DNA from: Alitta virens
Taxonomy: Eukaryota > Annelida > Polychaeta > Phyllodocida > Nereididae
Assembly (NCBI GenBank): GCA_932294295.1
Contig: OW028586.1
Coordinates: forward strand, 8,461,701-8,525,700
Direction of reading: 5' to 3'
DNA: 64,000 nt
Numbering within the stretch: the stretch's first letter is position 1; every line of letters begins with the position of its first letter. Below the pieces are notes generated by a model. The model was not told the origin of the DNA and ran no database searches. It saw only the letters and a list, made by a program, of their open reading frames with translations. The position numbers and the translations under genes are program-made. Shown here piece after piece: positions 31,367 to 43,049 of the stretch.

Positions 31367-34300
31367 GCAATTGGTTTTTATCCTGTGTTTGACACTGACG
31401 ACAGCTGAAGACCAACAAGATGCCTTTGCTCCAGAGGCTAGACTGGTCTTCCGTATGTTTGAAGAGATAGGTAAACATCAAGACCTAATAATGGATAGAT
31501 TAAGTGCAATTGCTTCAACTCAAGAACAAAAAGAAGCCATACTGGCCGTGCGACCTCTTCAAGTTGCTCGAGCTACTGGAGACCAGGCTCCAGATACTTC
31601 AACAAACTGTGTCGGATGTCAGGTAGATATTTTTTAAGACTCTTAACAATAGAAAAATCTTTTTGATGTCATTTAGGCTATTTTGCTACCATGACATGGG
31701 ATAATTTTTTTAATAATGTTTGTTGCATGTCATTATTATTGAATTATACTTGAGAATTTGAAAAGAAAAAAATCTCAATAGCGACACCAACCTTGGCTTA
31801 ATGATTTTTATTTGCTTTGAGAGTTTTGGTTTCCATGGTAACTTTTTTGTGTAAATGCCTTTTATTTTTTAATTTATGCATATTCACAAAATGCCAGTGT
31901 CTCAGGAAAGCCATTTGCAAATAACAATGAAATAATTTAGAACACCGATCTAATAATAGATTTCTAGCATTGTACATGCATAGGTAAATAGTGCACTTAA
32001 ATTTTTCAGGCAGTCTTTACTGTTGCCCCATTTCTCTTTAAATCGGGTCTGAAATTTGAAAGTGTGAAAACACCTGCAGCAATCCTCTGTCAATTGGTCT
32101 TTGCTTTCATCAACATGAACAATCCTTTCACTGGAGAAGTGTTGTGTGAAAGTCTCGTCGGTAGCTTCGGACCCCACGTAAGTGAAATATTTTCAGATGA
32201 CCAATTTAAGTGTAACGTTTGAAGTGGCTCATTGGAATCCCACACTACCCGGTGCCATTGGAAAACTAGTGCATGAGTCTCTGATTTGTTTTTGACGGAT
32301 CAGACGAGTTGGGTGCCACTGATTCAATTAGTTTCCTGTGATTAATGCGTGAGGATAATTAAACCAATAAATATGCCTTGTTCCATTGATAAAGTTTTGA
32401 TATTTATGTCATGTCAAGTTAAAAATCCTTACATAGTTATTTATTTTTCCTTGCAGGTAGAGATAATAGCTAAAAAGGTGAACATGAATGCCCAGGACAG
32501 TTGCTATTTATTGGTGTACTGCAGGACCAATGCAGTAAGCCTGGATATCCCAGCTCTGATCAGTCGATTGCTATCACAGAGGAGTGCGCCTTTCCGAGAT
32601 GAACTTGCTCCTCGACCATTTTTGATGTTACCTGACAAAAACCTTATGGCCACAAAGCCTGCCAGAAGATCTCGCAGACAGGCTGGGATGCTAAAAATAG
32701 TGCAAATAACTGATGTCCACGTTGATATGAATTACAAAGAGGTAAGTGCTGTACAGGGCCGGTCATAGATATAACCACCTATTCTCCCCCTAGCTGTAAA
32801 AGTTGAAGAAAATTTTTTTTTGTTAGTCCTCACAAATTTTGGTGGCCTAATATTTCGGAAGCACGGGGCCTATTCGGGCGAAGGGCCCAACGTAGCTGCC
32901 TTGCTGGCGTTGCCCTAGGACCGGCCCTGGTGCTGTAGTAAATACAACCTCATCATTAAGATTAAATTAGTGCAAAATGTGTTTTGAGAATGGAGTGTCC
33001 TTAAAGTGAGGCAAATCATTATAATATTAATGAAATCTGGAACAAACACATTGTCTTAATTTTGCTCACCAATGTTAAAGAGCCAGCTTCCTCCCAGGGC
33101 ACTATCATGTCATGCTCTCCTCCGGCGTTGGAGTGCCTGGCAAAAAATGGTTGCATTGGCAAATGATGCTAAATTTTCCTTTCAAAGTGCCTCTGCCACG
33201 TCACATTTGCTGTTACTCTTTATAGATCAAGCATTGAAAGTGCACTGATAAAATACGATTGCAATATTGTAGGATAATCCCTCTGCGCTGGCTGAGCAAA
33301 TTCAAAGTTGTTTTCACTATTTTTGAAACAAAAAGATTTTTAGTGACCAGCTCACTGTAACAGCTAGGGCTGATATGCCAGGGAATGATCTAATGACCTA
33401 ATTGTTAAAAACATTGATAAACTTATATACTAACCCACCAACCAAATTTAACAAACTTTCAAATGGAATTGTCCATATGTTTTTTTACAGGGAACTCCAA
33501 CTGACTGTGGTCTTCCTCTATGTTGTCACGAGTTGCCAGCCCATTGGCCTAAAAGTAGTATGAAGGTATGCTCAACATTTTTATGCTTCATCACAGCCGC
33601 TTGCCGGCAACAGTAGTAAATGATTGTTAAAAGAGAGGAAGGCATTGGAGTTGCGAAATCCATTCTCACTTCAAGTGGCTAGTCCTCCTCTGCTGATTCT
33701 CATGAGATCCCATTAAATAACAACATTATTGATGGTGTAATTACTTCATTCTAGGGATCAGCAGGACCTTATGGAGATTACAAATGCAATGTTCCGCCTG
33801 CTACAACGAAACTTTTTCTTGACAAATTGAGGCAGCTAAATCCTGATATAATATTGTTTACCGGTTGGTTTTTTCATTCTTAAATAGGCATGGGTTTACC
33901 AATGTACTTTGTTCTAAACGCTTTACTAAACTATACTCTAATTTTACAGTTTCACTGTATGTATTTCAGCAAATTGCTGCCTAAAAATGAATAAATCTAT
34001 CTGTCTATCCAATGTACAGCTAATAGCATATAAATCATTTTTATTAATAACAGGAGACAGCCCTAGTAATACGGTTTGGCTGGAAACCCAAGAACGCCAG
34101 TTAAACTCCACTAAGTGGGTGGCTGCACAGTTAAAGAATTATTTTCCCAATGTTATGGGGATATATTCTTGTATTGGAAATCATGGTAAGGTTCCAACAA
34201 GGCACTTGAAATACATTTGTAAGTACTGAAATTGTAAGATCATCTAGTAATAGTTTTTGTTAGTACGACTCAAATAATTTGTTTTGAAACCTACGGAAGT

Positions 34301-37300
34301 CTTTTTAAGGCATGACAACAAAAAAAATTCAATTGTATAAATGATTTACTAAATAAATTGCACAAACAATTAAGCGAATTGTAAAACGTTTTACTAAATT
34401 TTACAATATATATATATATAATTTTTATTGACAGTAAAATATCATCCATGATATTTATGTCATAAATGAAATAAAGAACAGAAAATATAGAAATACAGAA
34501 AATACAGTAATGTTCAAATAAAATTTGTAAACTAGATAAGCATATGTTATGCTAGTAACGCGGTTCCAGCCACCAGACTTAATTTTTTTAAATAATGTTT
34601 ATAGTAACATCTATGTATGTATACTGTACAGTGTCAGAAGATGGAGAACATATAACTCACATATCAATATCAATTAAGAATTTTCCCAGGCACCTCAGTA
34701 GCTCAGATTCCTTTGAGCACATGATAGATCTAAATTTATTGGTGTACAATGCAGAAACAAACAACACACTAAATTGTACAAACAATACGCAGATAGCATT
34801 CCAAATCGTTTGAACATCGGCGCAATGTAGGCGATGTTAATATGGAAACGATGCTGGGCTGATTTGGAATGCTATCTGGGTAATAATGAATTGTTAAAAC
34901 AATTTACTGAATTGTTTCAACAATTTAATATATTGTGAAAATACAGTGATATCTGGGGTCGATTGTCAGCCAGGAGCCCTCAAGTAGTGTCTTTAGGTGC
35001 GGAACATATTGTTTAAACAATTTAATATTTTACTAAGCGATTTAGTATCTTGTACAAACAATTTAGTAGATTATATTAATTATTTGATTTGTGTTAGTGT
35101 AGCCTATAATTTTAGGCCAAACATGGATGATTTCAGGAAGGAGGAATTAAATCACATTTCACTTCAATCTAGGAAGGACCAAATATATTAATATTGACTG
35201 GTTATGAGGCCCAAATATATTGCAATGTGGCCTTTATAAAACCTGTTTTATTATACCTTCCATGTTCACTCACAAACTTCGATGTAGTTATTGTATGTAG
35301 TTATTGTATGAACAACTTTTCACCTAAACAACTTTATTATATATGTTGGTGCCTAATGCCTATAGGTTTTATTACATGGCCAGACACAAAAATGACAATT
35401 GGCAATTAATATGTAACACTTAGGCAATTTGGCAATATGCAATTAGTAAGATATAATTTAAATATGAGCATGGTGCAATTAATGTCAGCAGAATTAGAAT
35501 GTGAAACAAAGTTATTCTCGCATTTGCCGACACCAACTTAGTGCTGTGTTTGTGGATTGTACTGTACCTAGAATATTCTAACTTAGACCATAGGATAACC
35601 CTAAGCTAGAGGATTCTTTACACAGCCCATAATTGTAGACTAAATATTAAGGAAGATGTTTAATTGAAAAAGTAATCTAAACAATTTAGTAATCCATTTA
35701 AACGATTTATATTTGAACGATTTAGTATTTCATTTTAACGATTTAGTAATTTGCTTAAAGGACTGAGTAATTCGATTTGACCGATTGATAATTTGTTTAT
35801 ACAATACTATATCATGTGTAAAATTTACTATATCATGTGTACAATTTACTATATCGTTTGTACATTTTTTTTTTGTCATGTCCTAAAGTTGCTTCCGTAG
35901 AAACCATCAATACTATCATTTTAATTTTTTTTTCTAATATATTTTCTGGCATTTTATTGGAACTAGGAATTCTGTAACACATGCTTTGTATGTTTTGGCT
36001 CTTTATTTTTGCAGAAATGTATCCCGTAAACATGTACTATGCTGGTCATCCAGACACAGAAGAATTTAACAAAGTCTTCTTCGATACGTACAAAGACTTA
36101 AGTCACTTTACTTCTGAACAAGAAGCCACAATCAAATATGCAGGATATTACAGCATTTTGATAAGGAAGGGACTTCGACTATTAAGTCTGAATTCTTTAT
36201 TTGGGTAAGTAATCTTATTTTAGCTTTCCGTGAGTGTGTCTCCGCAATTTAGGTGCGGAACATATTGTTTAAACAATAGGTCCAGGGCTCAAATCGCGAC
36301 CCGGGCATTTTGATGAGACATCTCAGCTGGATGTGGGTCGCATATATCTATGCTGCGGTAAAATACCCCACCCAGGGGGTAAATGTGTAACATGGTGTGC
36401 ACTCCATGCAGCCTTATCATCGCATTACATCGGCCTGCCGCTGGTCTTATAAGCTGACTGAACTTCAGAACGGAAGAAAGGAGACGATTTGATTTACATA
36501 TATTGTTACAGTATAGGGCCTAAAACTTACATACAGGGATACTTCTTTAGATTTGATGAAATTTTATTGAGAAACTTGACATAAAAACTTGGCCATGGTC
36601 AGTAATCTCTAAATGTTCTAACATGTGGACATTGTTCTTATAACGTCCATGTTATTCATGGACACTCCGTGGTAGCTTCTTACATCATAGAGATAAATTT
36701 TCATTCAGTTTATGTTTGCCACACATTGCAAACAGAATCATCCGCGCACAGTAAACTTTGTCTTATTGTGTCAGGAAAAGGGGCCAAAATCATAGTAGTA
36801 ATTTTGATGATATAAATATCCCAGATGGCATTCCAAATCGGACCAGCATCGTTTCTACATCGTTTTGACATCGCCGACATTGCGCCGACATCGATACGAT
36901 TTGGAATGCTATCTGGGTAGACCTTTTTAGTTGTCATGCATATAAGTAGTCATAACTTAACATGACTAACTTAAAAAAAATCTTTACCTATTGAAAGTTT
37001 TTAGCGAATAGATTGCCTGGATGTCAATGATTTGGAACTAAGGTAAGTATGAGGAAGTATGTTGGTCTGAGGACATGTACTTATCTTACTTTATTCTCTT
37101 TTTAGCTCTACATCTTATTACTTTCAGGGAAACATCCAATTGGTACAATTTGATAAACAGAGCTGAACCACACTTCAATATGATGATTCAGTTCATGAGA
37201 AATACTCTTCAGAATGCCAGATTAAATAGTGAGAAAGTAAGTATCCATGTCGATACGTCATCAGAGTAAACGTTCGGTCTTTTACAACATTTTCCTAGAC

Positions 37301-40300
37301 CACTACTTAAACACCCTGCCACCTGGCCCTGCCACCTGGCCCTGCCACCTGGCCCTGCCACCTGGCCCTGCCACCTGGCCCTGCCACCTGGCCCTGCCAC
37401 CTGGCCCTGCCACCTGGCCCTGCCACCTGGCCCTGCCACCTGGCCCTGCCACCTGGCCCTGCCACCTGGCCCTGCCACCTGGCCACCTCAAAGCCCAGCG
37501 ACCCAATTATGGACATTCTTTGCTAGTTTAAGGTGAACAATATAAATGGGTAAACTACATAGCCAAAAGGCTGTGTATTTACTAGAGAAATCTACTCGTA
37601 AAAATACAAGAGAAATGGATTCATATTTTTTTAGCTTAGGCAATTTTTCTGAATTACCTGCTTGTCAGAACAAGCGTAAATTCAGCCATGAAAATTAAAT
37701 TATTCTTTAATTACATTGTTAGACCTTTAATACCATAAGCCAGCCTATAGACTATAAGAGAAACTGATTAATTTAGTTCAGATGAGTAAACGAGCAACAA
37801 ATCTACATATCATGTATAGCACCCAGTGGTAAGTCTTCACAGAGATGGTTGTGAAATGGTCACCCAGGGAACTAAGGAATCTGGCTGGTCAAGACAGGTT
37901 GCCGTGTATCATTGGGTTAGCTTGATGAAGTCATGGAATACAAAGAGATGTAGAAATACCAACCCCCTTTATTTGAGTTTCATAATATTGCACAATCACA
38001 TGCATGGTGATAAGCGGGTAACTAAATTGATTGGCTAAGACATTTAAGGATGACCATTTGGTAAAAGTGAGTGTCCAGTGACAGCAGATTGATAGGTAGC
38101 CGTTTAATAGAGGGGTGTGTGATGATGCGAAATCAGTCGTGGGAATTTACAGTGTCATAAAGAGGGCAGTTAGGGGAGATTATTGTGCTTGGAAATCATC
38201 CAGAATTAAACGTGATTTACTTGATTGTTTTATTTCAGGTTATCATTATTATCCACCATCCTATGGGGGACAGTGCCAGAGACCTTGATGAAAGATTAAC
38301 CACCATCATTGTAGAATTTCACGATGTTATTGTGCTCAACATGGCCGGCCACAGACATATCGACGAATTCAGACTTGTATGTTTAAAACCATCTTCCTAA
38401 AGCAAGTCTCACTTCTCCGCATGGCTACAGTGTGTGCCTTGCTAGAAATTGGCTTGATTAGCTGGTTTGTGCATATCCAGTTTGATTGGTTCAGGCGATC
38501 TGTGGAGCGCCATATCAGTGGCGTTGTTTGTAAAATGTATCTTTATTTAGCGCACCTACGTGGACTGCAGTCCCGGTTGAGTCTTTTGATTGCTGATACG
38601 TTACTTGCATTGGCTGACCTACATTCTCACACGTGTATTTACCGCTAGATGGCAAGAGTGAAAAAACCACGGCATTGTGGTGAGATATGGCAAGGCCACG
38701 CAGCTAGTTGCGCGGTGTAAGTGGAGTTGCCTTGGGAAGATGGTCTAAAATGTTTATCCAACTATGTATAGTAATACATACTGTCAAATTGATGTCATTG
38801 GAGATGCAATATTTTGGTATTTCATCTTTACCTTACGTATTGAATTATTTTTGGGTTATGTTGTTGATGTGATAGTAGTTAAATCATATACAGTCACGGC
38901 CAAACAAATTCGGACATGTTTCCGATGGTACTTAACATTAAAATCCAGACCATTTATATTGTACTGGCATCTTCAATTTCATTACTTGTGGCCTTGTATA
39001 TGGCCTAGGATATTGCAATGGCCTGCACATCTGTCAGATTGTCCCTCCTTTTTCTCCTTAACTGGTCTGTGTGTCCATTGACCTAATGTAACTTCAGGTC
39101 TACTGATGCTAAGCTCATGGAGCTACAGGTAATATACCACAGAGAAAGGCCTTGGATGAGTGCAAAGATGGCTTACCTTGACCTTTTTTTTTTGAGGTCA
39201 CAAAATCCTCCTGAACCTTGTGGCTCTTCGCTCTCCATGACAAAACATGTGGACAAAAAGGTTCTTTTAATGCACAAATGTACTCACTGGATAGTAAATA
39301 TGGTCTCACTGGCGGATACAGCCCAGTCTCTACGGGGGGGGGGGGGGATGCCAAAAGCATGACTAATAAGGTGTATCTGGATCACTCTGTAATGGGCCAC
39401 TATAGAAATTTAGGCTGGTATTGGGGGGGGGGGGGGGTGGTAGGGGCATGTCACCCTGGAACCAAGAGTGTGTGGTCTCTATAGAAAAAAGTAAAGAGCA
39501 CGTGCAATTACATTAAAATCTAGACCATAATTGGTAAGTCCAAATCTTTTGGCCATACCTGTAGCTATTAATGAATGGTAAGTATTAATGATCATTACTC
39601 TTTATCAATGTGCAAACTGTTAAAAAAAATAATTCATCCAATGAGGCTACATGCTTAACGATTCATAATATATAAATATTTGATCTTTTTCAGTTTCGCG
39701 ATGACAACGGTAAAACGTACAGTGTTCAGTTTATTTCACAAACTTCAAATTCCTACACTAATGTCAACCCTGGTGCTAGGATTTATTACCTCGATGACAA
39801 AACTTTCGAACTCTTGGATTACGACCAGTATTACCTTGATATAAAGCTAAAAGGTACTAATGTCTATTTTTTGCTATTTTCTAATTTATCAAGAGTAGAT
39901 GACATGGATAATGCATATTATGTGTTTAAAAAAAGTAGGATATAAGTTTATAAGAACAATAGTCAGAGGCTGATGTAATGATGAGATAAAAATGTCTGAA
40001 GTTCCCACATTAGAATCGGAATCAGAGTACTGTAGCTGACCATGTCAGAATGAAGCCATAGCATTCGAGTTATTCCCTGAATGACTGGTTCCCAGTGTAA
40101 TTCTTTACATTAAACTTGTCAATTTTGTTTCAGCCCAAGCAACTGTTAAAAAACTTTACAGTGCAAAAGAAACTTATGGAATGCCAGACTTCTCAGCAAC
40201 ATCGATGATGAACTTTGCAATAAGGTTTGAGCCTCATAATGTGGTGTTATCAGCCTTATGTCTGTATTTGGTTAAAGAATTATTCTATACTAATAAGCTT

Positions 40301-41082
40301 TACCAATGATGGCTTTGAAATAAAGTCATCTACTCATTTATTCAGAATTTGCTATGAATGATAAATTTGTAATCCCAGTGCCAATGTACAGCAAAAATGT
40401 CAGGATGGATGCAAATATATTTTATCTTATTTATTCATTTAATTATTTGGTGAAAATCTATGGTACTTTAAAACTTAAATGAAGCCCATCTCCCAATAGC
40501 ATGTCATCAGATCGAGGGACAAACATTGGCCAAACTCGTTCGTGGCATGTTATATGAGACTTTCACTGGACCTAAGAACAGTCTAATTATTTCAGCCAAA
40601 ACGAATTTGTAAACTTTTAATTGTTAGGTTAAATCTTGTACGCTACACTAGTAGAGAGAAATGTCACCAGGAGTTTTCGGCCTTGCAACACAGTCCTTGT
40701 GTATAAACTTATTTTGGTCGTATTGTTATTGAAGACCATTTGAGATTAAAATTACGACAACAAAACAGGTGTTACCTATTGGCCATACTCGCACTGACAA
40801 TGAATTAATTCTTTCAGAATGCAAAATGATCAGGCACTCTTCACGAAGCATTTTCAGAACAGGAAATCACAATCAGGGTCAGATGGTTCGTGTTCTGGTA
40901 ATTGCAAAACGAGTACGCTTTGTCGCATGGTCACGAGTACGAGACGGCACCGAGATTCTTGTGATGCTTTTGGAATTAACACGGTGGATCGAGGTGTAGG
41001 TATCAATTCTGCCAATAAAAACATTTCTTACAAATTGAATTTCATTCTTGCCACAATTGTAATTTTTGTATTGCTGCTGTAA
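31367..41082 (+). CDS. SMPD1-like: Acid sphingomyelinase-like phosphodiesterase, 12 exons recognised (first exon missing)
   Basis: Exons: 31367-31622, 32010-32177, 32457-32741, 33491-33565, 33755-33863, 34054-34185, 36015-36204, 37128-37236, 38239-38376, 39694-39853, 40134-40224, 40818-41082; all junctions are GT/AG and phases agree. Exon 1 gives a signal-peptide core (LVFILCLTLTTA) and, with exons 2-3, a saposin-B domain with its six Cys (NCVGC, ILC, LCES, SCYLLVYC). The metallophosphoesterase core follows: TDVHVD, CGLPLCC, TGD, GNHE, IHHPMG and AGHRHIDEF supply the metal ligands. Exons 10-12 match the Cys-rich C-terminal domain (ETYGMPD). The tail is hydrophobic (FILATIVIFVLLL), suggesting a GPI anchor or membrane helix as in SMPDL3B rather than a soluble enzyme. 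The family cleaves sphingomyelin to ceramide and phosphocholine in lysosomes or outside the cell. The segment after GD reads SPSNTVW, where human SMPD1 has IPAHDVW. Confidence 0.93.
32754..32929. mobile_element. hAT-type MITE, 176 bp, 12 bp past an exon
   Basis: Ends CAGGGCCGGTC and its inverted copy (CAGGGCCGGTCCTAG); flanks GTGCTGTA at 32746-32753 and 32930-32937, an 8-bp duplication typical of hAT. It sits in the third recognised intron of the sphingomyelinase gene; the duplication begins 4 bases after the start of the donor GTAAGTGC, which remains intact. Confidence 0.93.
34788..34880. mobile_element. Mariner-type palindromic MITE, copy 1 (93 bp)
   Basis: Ends CGCAGATAGCATTCCAAATC and inverted CCCAGATAGCATTCCAAATC, flanked by TA on both sides. 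Intronic in the sphingomyelinase gene. Copies 2 and 3 lie at 36820 and 42928. Confidence 0.88.
34990..35870. repeat. AT-rich intron with degenerate AACRATTTAGTA repeats
   Basis: Phrases such as AACAATTTAGTA, AACGATTTAGTA and ACAATTTACTATATC recur every 20-30 bp at 35000-35080 and 35675-35860, with earlier traces at 34340-34410. TTTAGGTGCGGAACATATTG occurs at about 34992 and again at about 36250 in the same orientation, extending to 30 bp. Confidence 0.6.
36283..36490 (+). repeat. SINE-like dispersed repeat, copy 2
   Basis: Begins with GGTCCAGGGCTCAAATCGCG, which resembles a decayed tRNA B box, and continues with CCCCACCCAGGGGGTAAATG, TGTAACATGGTGTGCACTCC and TCTTATAAGCTGACTGAACT, shared with 24430-24640. 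Intronic in the sphingomyelinase gene. Confidence 0.65.
36820..36917. mobile_element. Mariner-type palindromic MITE, copy 2 (98 bp)
   Basis: Ends CCCAGATGGCATTCCAAATC and inverted CCCAGATAGCATTCCAAATC; TA on the right at 36918 and one base away on the left. Intronic in the sphingomyelinase gene. Confidence 0.85.
37317..37483. repeat. 13-bp GC-rich minisatellite, about 13 units
   Basis: Perfect repetition of TGCCACCTGGCCC (complement GGGCCAGGTGGCA) in an intron, 80 bp past the exon ending at 37236. Long open frames here are a consequence of the repeat. Uniform units imply recent expansion. Confidence 0.95.
38891..39561. mobile_element. Tc1/mariner-type element remnant, about 670 bp
   Basis: Left end CAGTCACGGCCAAACAAATT and inverted right end CAGGTATGGCCAAAAGATTT, flanked by TA at 38889-38890 and 39562-39563. 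A direct repeat containing ACATTAAAATCYAGACCAT lies inside both ends, the inverted/direct layout of Tc1 elements. A trace of transposase may remain near 39010 (WPAHLSD, compare WPAQSPD). Two G runs (about 39336 and 39425) lie inside. Intronic in the sphingomyelinase gene. Confidence 0.75.
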
Positions 41083-41472
41083 AATGTATTTTGTCAATTT
41101 TCTCAGTTGATACATTTTGTATATTTGTATGGATTGGATATAAATTATAGGTTGATGTTAGACTAGTATTACCATGCATTCATGATTTGCAAGGTCTACA
41201 TTGTATATTGTACATGTAATATATGTTGCATAGTTATTTGTATCTTTGTATTATACTACTACATATAAGAGAGAGTACCTCGGCATTAAGTAAATGTGAT
41301 ATTTTCTACTCACAATTATTTAAATGTTTTATAGTTTTTAATATGATTTTGCCGCAGTCTGACAAAAGACAATTAAGATGGACGCATGTAAGAAAAGCCT
41401 GTCTGGTTTTACTGTATTATAATTTTTACTGTCAATACAATGAGTGTTTTTCAAAATGAACACTAAACAGAG

Positions 41473-41478
41473 AATAAA
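41473..41478 (+). terminator. Polyadenylation signal AATAAA, sphingomyelinase gene (candidate)
   Basis: The first good AATAAA after the stop codon at 41080-41082 apart from AT-rich look-alikes, giving a 3' untranslated region of roughly 400 nt. Confidence 0.4.
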
Positions 41479-41499
41479 CTATCTTCCTATAGCCCCAAA

Positions 41500-42927
41500 A
41501 TGGTTGTTAGATGAAAAGGTAAACAATTCTAATTCAATGAAGGGTCAGCTGGGACTTAGACTCTCTTTTTTTTTCATACACTCATAAATGAGGAATAGCT
41601 TTATAAAAAGAAAAAAACTTATATATGTGTGAATAAAATGATGGTTTTATTATCATTATGAAGTGCATGAGAAATATGGCAAACAGTCCATCTCTTGGTT
41701 TGAAAAAAAAACACTGATGTCATTGTCCATTAAATTTCTGATGGCTTATGGCAATGGGGCGAAAAAGACCGTGGTATTACAGGCTCCCCAGAGCTCTGGG
41801 TTCTAGGCTTCAGCCTACCCAGCCTAATGGATAATCTGTCCCGGTGGGTGTCAGTGCTCCTGCTCGAATAGAAACCCACCTCGAATAAAAGCCCAGGGTA
41901 ATTGCCTTCCAAAACAAATAATAATAATAAAGGCCCCCACTGTAAAGACAGCAACGAATATCTCAGTTTTTGGCGACATCGGCCAGACGTCGGCCCGATG
42001 TGGGCATAGGACCAACCTCAGCTACTAAACAGGGCCCATCGAACCTCTTTCACAGTTCAGTGGGGATGATTTCCTTCAAAATGGCATGCACATGCGCATA
42101 TGCCAGTCTTTTCTGCACATGCATGTAAAGATGCATATGCCCATAAAGATACATGTTCACACAAAGGTGCACACCAAGATGCACATGCATGCATATGCAT
42201 TCAAGGGTGCATGTGCATGCATGTGCATTCAAATATAACATGTGCATTCAAAGTGCATGCAAAAAGGTGCATATGTTATAATAAATGGATTCATTTCACA
42301 TATCAATGAAGTTAAAAAAATAGCAAAATGTCACTTCAATAAATTTCAGTTTTTAATGAGGCCCAAAGCATTCAGTAATTGAAGAACTTCTTAAAATTGG
42401 TGGTCATTTGTTTTGTTTCTCAATAATTTTTTCTTTCCTTTAAAATGTTTAATTGCTAGGTCGTTGAGATCTATCTCATAGACCATTGCTGATTCCATAA
42501 TTTAACTCCAAAAAACAAGCACAGCATTTATACATGGCCAAATGTGCTACGTTTTCACTTCATTAATTAGGCGTTTTCCAGGCGTTTATCCTTCTCATGG
42601 AATATGCACGTGGCACGTTTGGCCATGTATAGAGCATTTATATAGAGCTGCCTACTACACAGCCTGTACAGTAAATCATCACTAATAACAGATCTCGAGG
42701 CCTTTTCTGACAGAATGAAGTTTGCTTGAAGCAGTCATGAGTTATCTTGTGTCTGACAAGTGGTTGACCTAAAAAAAATACAAGATATGAAAATCTCACA
42801 TGCTCATCATGTAATTAAACATTTGTTTCATTAGTTCAGCACTGTCAAATTCTGTGGTGATGAAAAATAATGTGCTAGGTGATTCTACAAACCTTTTTGG
42901 CGTATGGACGAGGGTCTCCACCTACTA
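41500..42927. other. Gene-free spacer with alternating purine-pyrimidine tract
   Basis: 42084-42280 is rich in GCACATGCATATGC-like phrases, with loosely repeated blocks and open frames on both strands caused by the repetition. The rest shows no gene. Confidence 0.6.
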
Positions 42928-43027
42928 CCCAGATATAGCATTCCAAATCGTATCAACGTTGGCATGATGTCGATGACGTCAAAATGATGTAGAAATGACA
43001 CTTGCCTGATTTGGAATGCTATCTGGG
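42928..43027. mobile_element. Mariner-type palindromic MITE, copy 3 (100 bp)
   Basis: Ends CCCAGATATAGCATTCCAAA and inverted CCCAGATAGCATTCCAAATC, with TA at 42926-42927 and 43028-43029. Confidence 0.9.
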
Positions 43028-43049
43028 TATTAAAGATTAGTGAATTTAA

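Noticed and set aside
37209..37531. Long open frames on both strands
   Set aside because: Produced by the 13-bp repeat; length is not evidence of coding.
42050..42309. Overlapping His/Cys-rich frames on both strands
   Set aside because: Caused by the GCACATGCAT-rich tract.
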